In this document: piece after piece, positions 30,539-40,497 of the stretch
Position numbering within the stretch: position 1 is the stretch's first letter
How the letters are laid out: every line of letters begins with the position of its first letter
Virus record (IMG/VR): IMGVR_UViG_3300025659_000002
Location: 64,001 to 128,000 of that record
DNA length: 64,000 bases
Source of the DNA: a virus
Direction: 5' to 3' (one strand)
Program-made: the position numbers and the translations under genes
The notes under the pieces: model-generated
Told to the model about the DNA's origin: nothing
Databases searched by the model: none
The model's input: only the letters and a program-made list of their open reading frames with translations

Positions 30539-31227
30539 TGGCTTTTTATCACTCACCACGAATAGTTACTGACGGATTGATAGCATATTTTGATGCGCTT
30601 AACCCAAAATCCTATCCCGGAAGTGGAACATTATTATATGATTTGACTGATCTCACTAATATTGCCGATGTAAAAAATTCCCCAACATATAATGCTGATG
30701 GAAGTTTTAGTATGAATGGCACTGATCAATATATTAATATGGGCACCTGCGAACAGTATTATCCAGCTACAGGAAGCTTAAGTTTGTGTGCAAGTATATG
30801 AGTAAAAGATACTGCAAGTGAAAATAGTGTTGTACTTGGGCAGCAAAACGTAGCCAACGAAAGACTATATATTGGTAGATACTCAGGTAATTGAAACATG
30901 GCTTGAGGAGAACAACATTGGGGCGATTCATATACTGGAGATTTAGTAGCAACTAGTGCTGGATTTGATAATGTGGTATTAAACGTGATAAAAGGAGTAC
31001 CAACTTTATATGTTAATGCTGTAGAAACTATCAGTAGAACGGGGGACACTAATGTATCCTTAACTGGCCCATTTCCGCTTGGTGCGTATTTTGGAGCACC
31101 TGGTGTGTATATTGACGCTTCCTCAGGTCCAAACGATAGTGCTATATGTCAATTATATAGTAGAAATCTATCAGTAGCAGAACTTACTCAAAACTTTAAT
31201 GCACTAAAAGGAAGGTTCGGAATATAA
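30538..31227 (+). CDS. LamG-like lectin 4 of 5
   Basis: 229 residues with TGA at SIWVKD, NWNMAW and following positions. The start MAFYHSPRIVTDGLIAYFDALNPKS nearly matches paralogue 2, pointing to a duplication inside the array. The core strands include Q-Y-I-N-M-G-T, S-L-C-A-S-I-W-V-K and A-I-C-Q-L-Y-S-R-N-L-S, and the end is N-F-N-A-L-K-G-R-F-G-I. It is coupled to both neighbours by TAATG overlaps. The ligand cannot be predicted from sequence. Confidence 0.75.
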
Positions 31228-31931
31228 TGACTGTAGTAGGCGGGCCAAATATAATAAGGGATAACTTATCGTTTTATGTAGATGCAGCTAATATAGACTC
31301 ATATCCAGGTAGCGGGTCTACTTGAACGGATTTAAGTGGCAATGGTTTTGGAAATGCATTATTCGGAGCTACAACATATTCAACGAGCCCAGATAAGTTT
31401 GATACCAATGCGACTGATCATTTAACAGCTGACCATTTATCATTAAATGCAACTATTACATACGCTGACGCTTCTGCGTATACCTTTGAATTTGTAGTCA
31501 AGTTAAGAGCGTCCGCTACAGCGACTTATCAAGGATTAGTTGGATATGGGTCTACAAATCCTTGACTAACGTTATATGCAAATAACACTTCTGGAAGTTC
31601 GTGAGATTTGCGGTTTAGAGATAATGCCGCAGCTTATAATACTTTTTCTGATATTACTGATTATAATATACAAAATAATTGGGCTCATATAGCTATCGTA
31701 GTAGGGACAGATAGGAATATGTTATTTTATTTAAACGGAGCATGAAAACAAACTAAAGCTCTAACTACTTCTCTTTGTAGAGTACAAAGAATATGTGGGG
31801 GATATTCTTCTGGAGGAAATTATTACTCTTTACAAGGGTCAATGGCGTTATCTAGAGGATATACTTCAGATTTAAGCGCTACCGAAATATTACAAAACTT
31901 TAATGCTACTAAGGATAGGTTTAGTATTTAA
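31227..31931 (+). CDS. LamG-like lectin 5 of 5
   Basis: 234 residues with four TGA codons (STWTDL, NPWLTL, SSWDLR, GAWKQT). The segment S-F-Y-V-D-A-A-N-I-D-S-Y-P-G-S-G-S-T-W-T-D-L-S-G-N is a textbook start for phage LamGL proteins, in which S-T-W-x-D-L-S-G-N is conserved, and here its Trp is TGA. The end N-F-N-A-T-K-D-R-F-S-I closes the array. It is the last gene of the P3 operon, 8 nt before the -35 box of promoter P4. Confidence 0.75.
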
Positions 31932-31939
31932 AAATATTA

Positions 31940-31968
31940 TTGCAAATACACTTAAAAGGAGATATATT
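31940..31968 (+). promoter_or_regulatory. Promoter P4 of S74 fibre gene, start codon 5 nt after -10
   Basis: TTGCAA at 31940-31945, 17-bp spacer, TATATT at 31963-31968, then TAGTC and ATG 31974. As at P2, an AAGGAG lies inside the spacer, upstream of the expected transcript start. Confidence 0.75.
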
Positions 31969-31973
31969 TAGTC

Positions 31974-34900
31974 ATGGCTAAAGATATTACAATCACTCCC
32001 GGAAGTGGAACTATTGAGTTTCACGATTTAGCTGGGGCAGTACAAATTACTCTTGAAGTACTAGATGACGGTACATTACAATGATCTGGTAGTTCAGGAG
32101 CTTTATTTTCTTTAGTAGATAGTTTAACAGGGGTAGTGCTGTCTGCAAATGATATATCTGGCTTACCTATTTTTGAAGTAGATGCCGATAGTGACAAAGT
32201 AACTATGGGCTCTTATGGCAATAATACTTTTACAGTATCCGGCCTTCTAGCCGGATTTCAAACAGCCAATCCAACTGAAGCACTACATCTTGCCGATGGG
32301 TATGCGCTATTACCAAATGGCACAAGAATTAATGAATTCTCAACAGACGGCACATTAGGCGACGATAGTGATGACGCAGTACCTACTGAAAAAGCAGTAA
32401 AAACAGCCATTGATGCTGCAACCCTGGCCGGAACTTCCGGAACCTCCGGATCAAGCGGTTCAAGCGGTTCAAGCGGTTCAAGCGGTTCAAGCGGAACCTC
32501 TGGTTCAAGCGGTACGAGTGGTACTTCAGGATCAAGTGGTTCAGCAGGTTCAAGCGGCTCAAGCGGTACGAGCGGAACTTCAGGTTCAAGCGGATCAGCA
32601 GGTTCAAGCGGATCTTCAGGGACTTCCGGATCAAGCGGTACGAGTGGGTCTTCTGGTGGGGCTGGTACAAGTGGAACTTCAGGATCAAGCGGAACTTCCG
32701 GTTCAAGTGGTACGAGCGGAACCTCAGGATCGAGTGGTTCAGCAGGGTCAAGCGGTTCAAGCGGCTCAAGCGGTTCAAGTGGAACTTCAGGAACTTCAGG
32801 TTCAAGCGGTTCAGCAGGTTCAAGCGGTACGAGTGGTACTTCAGGATCAAGCGGTGCGAGCGGATCTTCCGGTTCATCCGGATCAAGTGGAGCTACTGGA
32901 AACGCAGGAACAAGCGGGTCAAGCGGTACGAGCGGTACGAGCGGTACTTCAGGTTCAAGCGGTGCGAGCGGATCTTCCGGTTCATCCGGATCAAGTGGAG
33001 CTACTGGAAACGCAGGGACAAGTGGTTCAAGCGGTACGAGCGGATCTTCCGGTTCATCCGGATCAAGTGGAGCTACTGGAAACGCAGGAACAAGTGGTTC
33101 AAGTGGAACTAGCGGTACTTCAGGATCAAGCGGTTCAGCAGGCTCAAGCGGATCTTCCGGTTCATCCGGATCAAGTGGAGCTACTGGAAACGCAGGAACA
33201 AGCGGGTCTTCAGGAAACTCAGGAAATCATGCCGGGTATATTGAGTACACATTCGATTCATCTACCTCTATGGCTGACCCAGGTGACGGGGATTTTAGAC
33301 TAAATCACGCCACGCAGTCTAGTGCTACAATTATAGCTTGTGATCATTTAGATGTAAATGGTACAGGTGTTGAGTATTTAATGGATACTTTCGATGATTC
33401 CTCAAGCACAATGGTAGGAAATCTTTATCTAGCTGGTAAGTATTCACCAGAAAATTGGTCTTATTGGCAAGTTAGTTCTCTTTCAAAAGAAACAGGTTAC
33501 ACTGAAATTACTATAAGCATTAGAGATGCTTCAGAAGCTAACCCATTTACTAATGGAGACGCGGTAGTATTAAGTTTTTTCCGTACAGGAGATAAAGGAG
33601 ATACAGGAGCAGGAGGAACTTCTGGGTCAAGCGGAGCAAGCGGATCTTCCGGTTCATCCGGATCAAGTGGAGCTACTGGAAACGCAGGGACAAGTGGTTC
33701 AAGCGGAACTTCCGGAACCTCAGGATCGAGTGGTTCAGCAGGGTCAAGCGGTTCAAGCGGCTCAAGCGGTTCAAGTGGAACTTCAGGAACTTCAGGTTCA
33801 AGCGGTTCAGCAGGTTCAAGCGGTACGAGTGGTACTTCAGGATCAAGCGGTGCGAGCGGATCTTCCGGTTCATCCGGATCAAGTGGAGCTACTGGAAACG
33901 CAGGAACAAGCGGGTCAAGCGGTACGAGCGGTACGAGCGGTACTTCAGGTTCAAGCGGTGCGAGCGGATCTTCCGGTTCATCCGGATCAAGTGGAGCTAC
34001 TGGAAACGCAGGGACAAGTGGTTCAAGCGGTACGAGCGGATCTTCCGGTTCATCCGGATCAAGTGGAGCTACTGGAAACGCAGGAACAAGTGGTTCAAGT
34101 GGAACTAGCGGTACTTCAGGATCAAGCGGTTCAGCAGGCTCAAGCGGATCTTCCGGTTCATCCGGATCAAGTGGAGCTACTGGAAACGCAGGAACAAGCG
34201 GGTCTTCAGGAAACTCAGGAAATCATGCCGGGTATATTGAGTACACATTCGATTCATCTACCTCTATGGCTGACCCAGGTGACGGGGATTTTAGACTAAA
34301 TCACGCCACGCAGTCTAGTGCTACAATTATAGCTTGTGATCATTTAGATGTAAATGGTACAGGTGTTGAGTATTTAATGGATACTTTCGATGATTCCTCA
34401 AGCACAATGGTAGGAAATCTTTATCTAGCTGGTAAGTATTCACCAGAAAATTGGTCTTATTGGCAAGTTAGTTCTCTTTCAAAAGAAACAGGTTACACTG
34501 AAATTACTATAAGCATTAGAGATGCTTCAGAAGCTAACCCATTTACTAATGGAGACGCGGTAGTATTAAGTTTTTTCCGTACAGGAGATAAAGGAGATAC
34601 AGGAGCAGGAGGAACTTCTGGGTCAAGCGGAGCAAGCGGATCTTCCGGTTCATCCGGATCAAGTGGAGCTACTGGAAACGCAGGGACAAGTGGTTCAAGC
34701 GGAACTTCCGGAACCTCAGGCTCAAGCGGAGCAAAGGGGGCAACCGGAACTTCCGGGTCAAGCGGAGCAAGCGGATCTTCCGGTTCATCCGGAACCTCAG
34801 GCTCAAGCGGAGCAAAAGGAGATGCGGGTACTTCAGGATCAAGCGGAGCAGCAGGAACTTCAGGTTCAAGCGGAGCTAGCGGTGCTAGCGGTACTTCAGG

Positions 34901-35843
34901 TTCAAGCGGAGCAAGCGGATATTGAACAGAATCTGGTGGTGAAATATACTATGCTAATAATGTAGGAATTGGAAATACTAATCCAGCAAAACGTTTTCAT
35001 ATAACTGGATCGGGTACAGGGGCATTAGCTCCAGCTTTTAGATTGGAAAACACTGACTCATCAGTTGCAGATTGGCAAATGGTAGCACATAGTTCTAATT
35101 ACTTTTCTTTTAATGAAGTAGGATTATCTGGAAGATTTTATATAAATAACGGCGGTGATTGTGGAATTACAGTAGTACCAACTACTTATAGATTTGAGGT
35201 TAATGGTGGCTCATCGGGCGGAGATATTCTTTGTTTCGATTTATATACACATGATGGAGGAGTACATACTTCTGATGCTAGGTTAAAAGAAAATATTGTA
35301 CCCGCTACACTGGGTCTTAATTTTATCGATACATTAAATCCTGTTAGCTATAAATGAAAAACAGTTCCAGAAAGAGATCAAATGGAAACTGGTAATAATG
35401 TAGCCCTAACAACTATAAATAAAGAAGTAACTTCAGAAGAAATAGTATTTGAAAACGGCAAGTATGTAAAAAAAGTTACAACATCATTACAAGACGTAGA
35501 AGTGCCGGTAATAGATGTACATGATTTATATAATGATGCTGGGGAAATTATAGGCCAACATGAAATACCTCGAATGGAGCCTTATGAAACAGTTCATCAT
35601 ACGTTTCCTGAAGAAACATTTAGCCGAACCCATTATGGATTGGTAGCACAAGAGGTAGAAACCGCTCTTACTAATGCTGGACTAACCACTACAGATTTTG
35701 CAGGATTTATTTATGAAGATAAAAGAGATACATATGGACTTAGATATACTGAGTTTATAGCTCCAATGATAAAAGCTATTCAAGAACTGTCAGCCAAAGT
35801 AACACAGTTAGAAGCTGATTCACATACTCATGGCAATAATTAA
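31974..35843 (+). CDS. Collagen-like Gly-X-Ser fibre with C-terminal peptidase S74 chaperone
   Basis: 1,289 residues with three TGA codons (LQWSG, GYWTE, YKWKT). After a 150-residue N-terminal domain (A-D-G-Y-A-L-L-P-N-G, S-T-D-G-T-L) come Gly-X-Ser triplets with recurrent G-A-T-G-N-A-G spacers. A globular domain is present twice (about residues 415-549 and 747-881). From residue 983 a head domain leads to the S74 intramolecular chaperone: H-T-S1100-D-A-R-L-K1105-E-N-I, then N-P-V-S-Y-K-W, H-Y-G-L-V-A-Q-E-V and Y-T-E-F-I-A-P-M-I-K-A-I-Q-E-L. In this family the chaperone assembles the trimer and then cleaves itself off before the Ser, using a Ser-Lys pair. It is probably a side-tail fibre and a second substrate for glycosylation. 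Confidence 0.88.
32724..34715 (+). repeat. Contiguous 996-bp tandem duplication in S74 fibre gene
   Basis: Copy 1 runs from about 32724 to 33719 and copy 2 from 33720 to 34715. They look identical by eye, including the globular domain (33216-33620 and 34212-34616) and the synonymous codon choices in the triplet regions. The copies are adjacent and in frame (332 residues each). Confidence 0.88.
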
Positions 35844-35850
35844 ATAAAAC

Positions 35851-35879
35851 TTGACTATTTTCATCCCCTTAACTATATT
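35851..35879 (+). promoter_or_regulatory. Promoter P5 of sheath/tube operon, GTG start 5 nt after -10
   Basis: TTGACT at 35851-35856, 17-bp spacer, TATATT at 35874-35879, then AAAAA and GTG 35885. The geometry equals that of the other four promoters and supports the GTG as the true start. Confidence 0.82.
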
Positions 35880-35884
35880 AAAAA

Positions 35885-36064
35885 GTGAAACTAATTAGAG
35901 AAGAAACAATAAATAAGGATTACCTCATTATAGAGCAAATAAAAAGAGATGTGGAGAAACTTGATCAAGAAAAACGTCAAAACCCATTTTCTAAAGTTTC
36001 TACCTTGATTAATTCTAAAGTAAAATCTCTAAAAAGTTTGCTTTTTGAAACAGTAACAATTTAG
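35885..36064 (+). CDS. Small basic helical hypothetical protein
   Basis: 59 residues from a GTG start fixed by promoter P5; stop TAG; no TGA. The protein is Lys-rich and predicted helical throughout (IIEQIKRDVEKLDQEKRQN). No ribosome site can precede the start, so translation is probably leaderless. It opens the operon that carries the sheath and tube genes. No function can be assigned. Confidence 0.55.
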   Translation: MKLIREETINKDYLIIEQIKRDVEKLDQEKRQNPFSKVSTLINSKVKSLKSLLFETVTI

Positions 36065-36065
36065 T

Positions 36066-37001
36066 ATGAGCCTAGTATCGACAGGGAACATAAGTTTAGA
36101 CATTAAGTATATATTTTTAAGCTTTGCTCAAGAGTTATTCTTGAACGATGCTAAATATATTTGATCGGCAAATGTATTAACTACCGGCATAATTATAGCG
36201 GATAAATACGCAATTGATTTAGGAGTAGTAGCACATAGACCGTCTATTGTATTGTCAAGAGGAAGTATGTCTTGATTAAAGCTAGGACTTGATCAAAGAA
36301 TTAATACTTCGTCATTAGCTTACGGTAGCCAAATAGGAACTATGGGAGGTCCTCAGGGATCAGCAAATCTTGCTAAGAATGCTAAATTTACTGACTTATT
36401 GAGAACCTCAATAACTTTTCATGTACTAGCAGCAAATGGGGTTGCCGCAGATGATATAGCTAATACACTTCATATAGCTTTACTCGCTAATAAACAGGCA
36501 CTTAAAGCTAAAGGGGTTCATAGAATTTTAGGAATTACCGTTAGTGAAGAACAATTAGTTAATGCGACAAGTGATATAGAAGTAGCTAGTATTTCAATAA
36601 GAGTTGACTTTACTACCCAAAGAACCGTACAATTAGGAGAGAGACAATTTAATTGTAGAGTTTATGTTGCAGGTACAGAAGTAGATGAAGGAATTAATTT
36701 TAGAGTAGATACTAATGGGACACAAGTTGTATTTGGCACAGCCCCAGCAAGCGGTACTCTTTTAACTTTAACATATGTAGATGCTGTTACCTTAGATACT
36801 ATTACTTTAGCGGCTTTAGGAACGGGAGACGGAAATACTGTTATTTTTACAGTACCAGCTTCAGGAACAATTTATGGATACTATACGCTTTTGAGTGAAA
36901 TATTAATAACAGGACCAAATGTAACTTCTCAGATAATAACTAGCGGAGTAACTACAAGCGGCTTAACAACTATATCGGGATTATGAGCAAGTGTTAACTA
37001 A
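36066..37001 (+). CDS. Tail-operon structural protein, possibly tail terminator/completion
   Basis: 311 residues with TGA at YIWSA, MSWLK and SGLWAS. The N-terminal third is helical with R-P-S-I-V-L-S-R-G-S-M-S-W. The middle reads S-I-T-F-H-V-L-A-A-N then D-D-I-A-N-T-L-H-I-A-L-L-A-N-K-Q-A-L. The C-terminal third is beta-rich with Thr/Ser/Gly loops (GTLLTLTYVDAVTLD). Position just before the sheath gene suits a tail-completion or sheath-terminator protein. No family is confidently recognised. Confidence 0.5.
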
Positions 37002-37767
37002 AGAAGCACAAGAACAAATAATAAAAGAAGCGTTTTATAGTGAACTTGAAAAACTAGGAGTACTTGCCTGGCTTCCAAGATTAATGAGTTTAATAGGGAA
37101 AAAGGGACTAGCTTCAGGATTAAAGGCTACTAATACTGGTAAGTTTTTTGCAGGAGCATCGAAACATAAAGGATTTCAAGCTAAATTAAATTATTTTTCT
37201 AGATACGCGAGCCCAACTAATATGATGAAGGGAAAATGGGGTAAGGTAACACAGACTGATTTTAAGAGTCTTAAAATGCAAACAGGAAAAGGGAATATAC
37301 CAAGAGGGATTAGAACCTCTATAGGTAATACCGCTCAAAACATAAAAGAATTGACAAAAGGATTAAAAGGGAAAAATGTTTGGGAAGGAATGAGCCAAGC
37401 TGGAAAAAATATAAAGGATTGGGGCGGAAATCAGCTGCGAGGATCTTTATATAAAGAAGTCAATGTAGGAAATAAAGGCGTTGATTTAGGAAATAAAATA
37501 TTTAAAAGAAAGGGAATATTACCTAATAGTAAAATTTTAGGGGTAACCAATAGAGGAACAGCTTTAGTGAGAAAAAAAATACCATTAAATGCGGCATATA
37601 CGGGGCCAGGAATGATGGTAAGCACTCCTCTTATGATTTCAAAAGATAGTAAAGGTAATAAACTTTCGGTTACAAAAAGAGTAGGCCAAGGCGCCAAAGA
37701 TGCCTTATTGTGGGGGATAGCCCCTCCAATAGGAGCAGCGGATATGCTAAGGTCATTTACAAAATAG
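36991..37767 (+). CDS. Basic leader-bearing putative virion protein
   Basis: 258 residues from a GTG start that overlaps the upstream gene by 11 nt; no TGA. The N-terminus contains K-E-A-F-Y-S-E-L-E-K-L-G followed by a hydrophobic W-L-P-R-L-M-S-L-I-G. This resembles the F-E-K-L-A/G leader of the cargo genes at 1052-3729, so it may also be a packaged, protease-trimmed protein. The rest is rich in Lys and Gly with a hydrophobic C-terminal part (DALLWGIAPPIGAADML). The function is unknown. Confidence 0.5.
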   Translation: MLTKEAQEQIIKEAFYSELEKLGVLAWLPRLMSLIGKKGLASGLKATNTGKFFAGASKHKGFQAKLNYFSRYASPTNMMKGKWGKVTQTDFKSLKMQTGKGNIPRGIRTSIGNTAQNIKELTKGLKGKNVWEGMSQAGKNIKDWGGNQLRGSLYKEVNVGNKGVDLGNKIFKRKGILPNSKILGVTNRGTALVRKKIPLNAAYTGPGMMVSTPLMISKDSKGNKLSVTKRVGQGAKDALLWGIAPPIGAADMLRSFTK

Positions 37768-37786
37768 TTAAATGGAGGATATCTAA

Positions 37787-39418
37787 ATGGCTTATACTAA
37801 ACCAGGTGTGTCGGTAGAGCAGGTCAATAATAACACTACACCAATTCTTCAAGCGCCAAACCTAACAGCATGCATGATTGGAAGATCATACTGGTGACAG
37901 GATCCAGCGTTAGATGAATCTACGTATAGTACAAAATATACTGATGCAGGCGGACTGACCATCGCATTGTCTGGAATAAATTCTAGTTACAATGAACTTA
38001 CTAGTGTAAGTGGCTTAACAACGGTAGATTTAATAATTACTAAAGGTAACGGAACAAGTAATACAATACATGTACCAATAGCTAATATTACTAGAAGTGG
38101 ACTTAATCACTTAGTAATAGATGCTGGATTACTGGTAAGTAACGGCGGAGAGGCTACCGGAGAAGCGGATGCCAAAGTAGGGTATTTAGCTACAAATTCC
38201 GGCTCACAAGGATTTAATACACACGCAAGTGTTGCCGATATAAGAGATGTCTTAGGCCCTATTGTATCTTGGAACCCATTAGCTTTTGGGGTATACCTAG
38301 CTATGTCAAATTCAGGATCTGAAATTCAGTCTTATGGAGTATCGGCAGATAGTCCTACGGCTGTAGGTGGGTATTCTGATGCATACGATGCTTTAGAAAC
38401 TAAAGAATCTTATGCCTTAGTACCTTTAACTGAAAAAGATTTAGCGGTTGGTACAATTAGTACTCACTGTAATACTATGTCAGCAGCAGCTGGTAAGAAA
38501 GAGAGAATAGCTTTCGTAGCTCCTCAGGTGTTATGGGACCCACTGGGAACTGCCCACGCAGAAACTAGTTCACAAAAATTAGTTACTGCGGGCTTAGTAG
38601 GTGACGCAAACTCAGCTTATGAATCTAAACGTATATTCTCAGTACACCCTGATGCAGGATATCTACAAGAAACTAGACATATTAGTACAATTCATCCAGA
38701 TTGGATAGCTAGTAGTTTTAGCCTTTTTACTAATGTGAGTTTTTCTATATATGAGTTATATGCTAAATTTGCAGCGGATGTACGAATTAATAGTGTACTA
38801 TACAAGAAAGGTAGTAAGATTACAAGTACAATTTGGAGTGCCTTAGTGGCAGCTGAATGGGGTACTGCAGGAATGGTTACGGTATTAGTACCTGTACCAG
38901 GATTTTATTATGGAGCAGAGGCCGCGGGGTTAGTAGCTGGAGAATCTCCAGAACAACCACTTACTAGGCTTCCGATTTCAATAATGAAACAAACATATGG
39001 ATCTCAAGATTATTTTTCTGAAGCTCAATTAAATAGAATGGCCCAAGGTGGTACATATATTATGACTCAGAATTCTGATTTTAGTTCAGTATATTGTAGA
39101 CATCACTCGAGCACAAATGTAACGAGTGTGGCAAAACGAGAGCTTAGTGTAACTAAGGCTGTGGATTATACTTCTAAATTTATTAGAGATGGGTTAGATC
39201 CGTATATCGGACGAAATACTATTAGTCCTAGTTTTTTAAAATTTGTAAATTCAGTATTAGTGAGTATAGGACTATTTTTAACTCGAAAAAACTATATTGA
39301 TGATTTACAAGTGGTATCAATTGTACAAAATAGCGTTAATGCGGATACAATAGATGTAGAAATTAATTTACTACCTTTATATCCAGCCAATTATATCACA
39401 ATCAAGTTAGTATTCTAG
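37787..39418 (+). CDS. Contractile tail sheath protein
   Basis: 543 residues; one TGA directly after a TGG (S-Y-W-W-Q-D) near residue 36; stop TAG. GGAGG lies 8-12 nt before the ATG. The N-terminus M-A-Y-T-K-P-G-V-S-V-E-Q is the typical start of sheath proteins. The C-terminal domain (FLKFVNSVLVSIGLFL, then DLQVVSIVQNSVNADTIDVEI and PLYPANYITIKLVF) matches the conserved inner sheath domain. It forms the contracting outer tail layer, so the phage is a myovirus. The tube gene follows 12 nt later, the usual order. Confidence 0.87.
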
Positions 39419-39430
39419 GAGGAATAAATA

Positions 39431-40066
39431 ATGGCAACACGAACTTTAAATGATTGGGATTTTGACGTAGAGCACGTACAAGATATTACTAGCGGAAGTG
39501 ATTTTTTATCTTCCGAATCGGTAGTTATTTGTGCGGGACCGCCTTCAGTAACTAAGGCAGCCGCTTTTAATGAATCTCATTTAATACCAATAGGAGTGGT
39601 GCAAAATGCACAAGTTAGTCAAAGTAAACAACTTCAACAATTTTTTGAAGTAGGTTCAAGAGAGCCGTTCTTTATCCCAGGTAGAACATTTGTTAATGCC
39701 TCATTAGGCAGAGTAATGTTTGACGGGCCATCAGTAATGAAGGCTCTGTATATGCAGGGAACTGCAGCTGACGTGCCGACGGATTTGGAAGGATTAACTA
39801 CAGCCGATTTTGCAAATGCACCATCTAACCCTCAAGGGGGGTCTGGAAATTTTTATATAAATTTATCGGCTAAATTCTTTAATAACCCTTTAGGTTTAGC
39901 ATTTTTATTAAATGATATGGACGACAATAGATATGGCGGTTTTTATTTAGAAAATTGTTTTATCCAGCAACATACACTTAACGTGGCAAGTCAACAAACT
40001 GTATTGTTTGAAAATGTATCTATAAGATGTTCTCGATTAGTCCCTCTTAATTGGAAAGAAGCATAA
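39431..40066 (+). CDS. Tail tube protein
   Basis: 211 residues with no TGA; GGAGG about 9 nt before the ATG. The placement right after the sheath gene, the length and the beta-rich sequence with S-E-S-V-V-I-C-A-G-P-P, Q-S-K-Q-L-Q-Q-F-F-E-V-G-S-R-E-P-F-F-I-P-G-R and an ending in S-I-R-C-S-R-L-V-P-L fit tube proteins of large myophages. Absence of TGA parallels the capsid protein, another highly expressed structural gene. No tape-measure gene follows, because the strand switches after the terminator; it must lie elsewhere in the genome. Confidence 0.75.
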   Translation: MATRTLNDWDFDVEHVQDITSGSDFLSSESVVICAGPPSVTKAAAFNESHLIPIGVVQNAQVSQSKQLQQFFEVGSREPFFIPGRTFVNASLGRVMFDGPSVMKALYMQGTAADVPTDLEGLTTADFANAPSNPQGGSGNFYINLSAKFFNNPLGLAFLLNDMDDNRYGGFYLENCFIQQHTLNVASQQTVLFENVSIRCSRLVPLNWKEA

Positions 40067-40081
40067 TTATAAATTTAAGAT

Positions 40082-40114
40082 AAAAAAAAGGAAGGGGGCA
40101 ATGCGCCCCTTTCC
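40082..40114 (-). terminator. Terminator between converging operons
   Basis: On the minus strand GGAAAGGGGC, a short loop, then GCCCCCTTCC is followed by eight T, a strong terminator for the replication operon. On the plus strand the same hairpin ends the tube operon but lacks a good T run, so it may act weakly there. Confidence 0.85.
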
Positions 40115-40136
40115 TAATATTTCTATAAAAAATGGA

Positions 40137-40484
40137 CTATTTAGCCCACTTTCCTTTATTTACAATCCTAGAAATTATACTATAAACTCCTAAATCTAAA
40201 AAAGCATCTTCTACAGATTCGTTTTGTGGAGACCTTCCGGTCTTTACCACAAGATTCAATAATCGTTGCATTTTATCATTCATACGAATAATTATTCCAG
40301 TAGTAGACAACCTTTTATCTTCGTCTGTTTTTAAGTTGGTTCCCATACTGATATTGTTTGGACCATAATCCATTTGTTTCCTACAAAAGATAGCAAAATC
40401 TTCAGCCTGTATAGCTTCAAATTCTTTCATCATTTCTGGATATTCTTTTTTACAGAACTCAATTGGATTTATAATGTCTGTCAT
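40137..40484 (-). CDS. Nmad1-like (DUF1599) nucleotide-modification-associated protein
   Basis: 115 residues with no TGA; stop TAG. The start at 40484 (MTDIINP) avoids the 20-nt overlap with the polymerase that an upstream ATG would require. The pattern Q-M-D-Y-G-P-N-N-I, G-I-I-I-R-M-N-D-K-M-Q-R-L-L-N-L-V, E-S-V-E-D-A-F-L-D-L-G-V-Y-S-I-I is that of DUF1599/Nmad1 proteins. They occur in phages near nucleotide metabolism genes and may act on modified nucleotides, with the reaction unknown. It is the last gene before the shared terminator. Confidence 0.7.
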   Translation of the reverse strand: MTDIINPIEFCKKEYPEMMKEFEAIQAEDFAIFCRKQMDYGPNNISMGTNLKTDEDKRLSTTGIIIRMNDKMQRLLNLVVKTGRSPQNESVEDAFLDLGVYSIISRIVNKGKWAK

Positions 40485-40497
40485 TTTTATATATTGA

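Noticed and set aside
22966-34900. CRISPR-like short repeats or tRNA T-arm-like GGTTCAAGC sequences.
   Set aside because: The 9-mers are codon blocks without unique spacers of constant length, and no cloverleaf can be folded around them. They lie inside coding frames.
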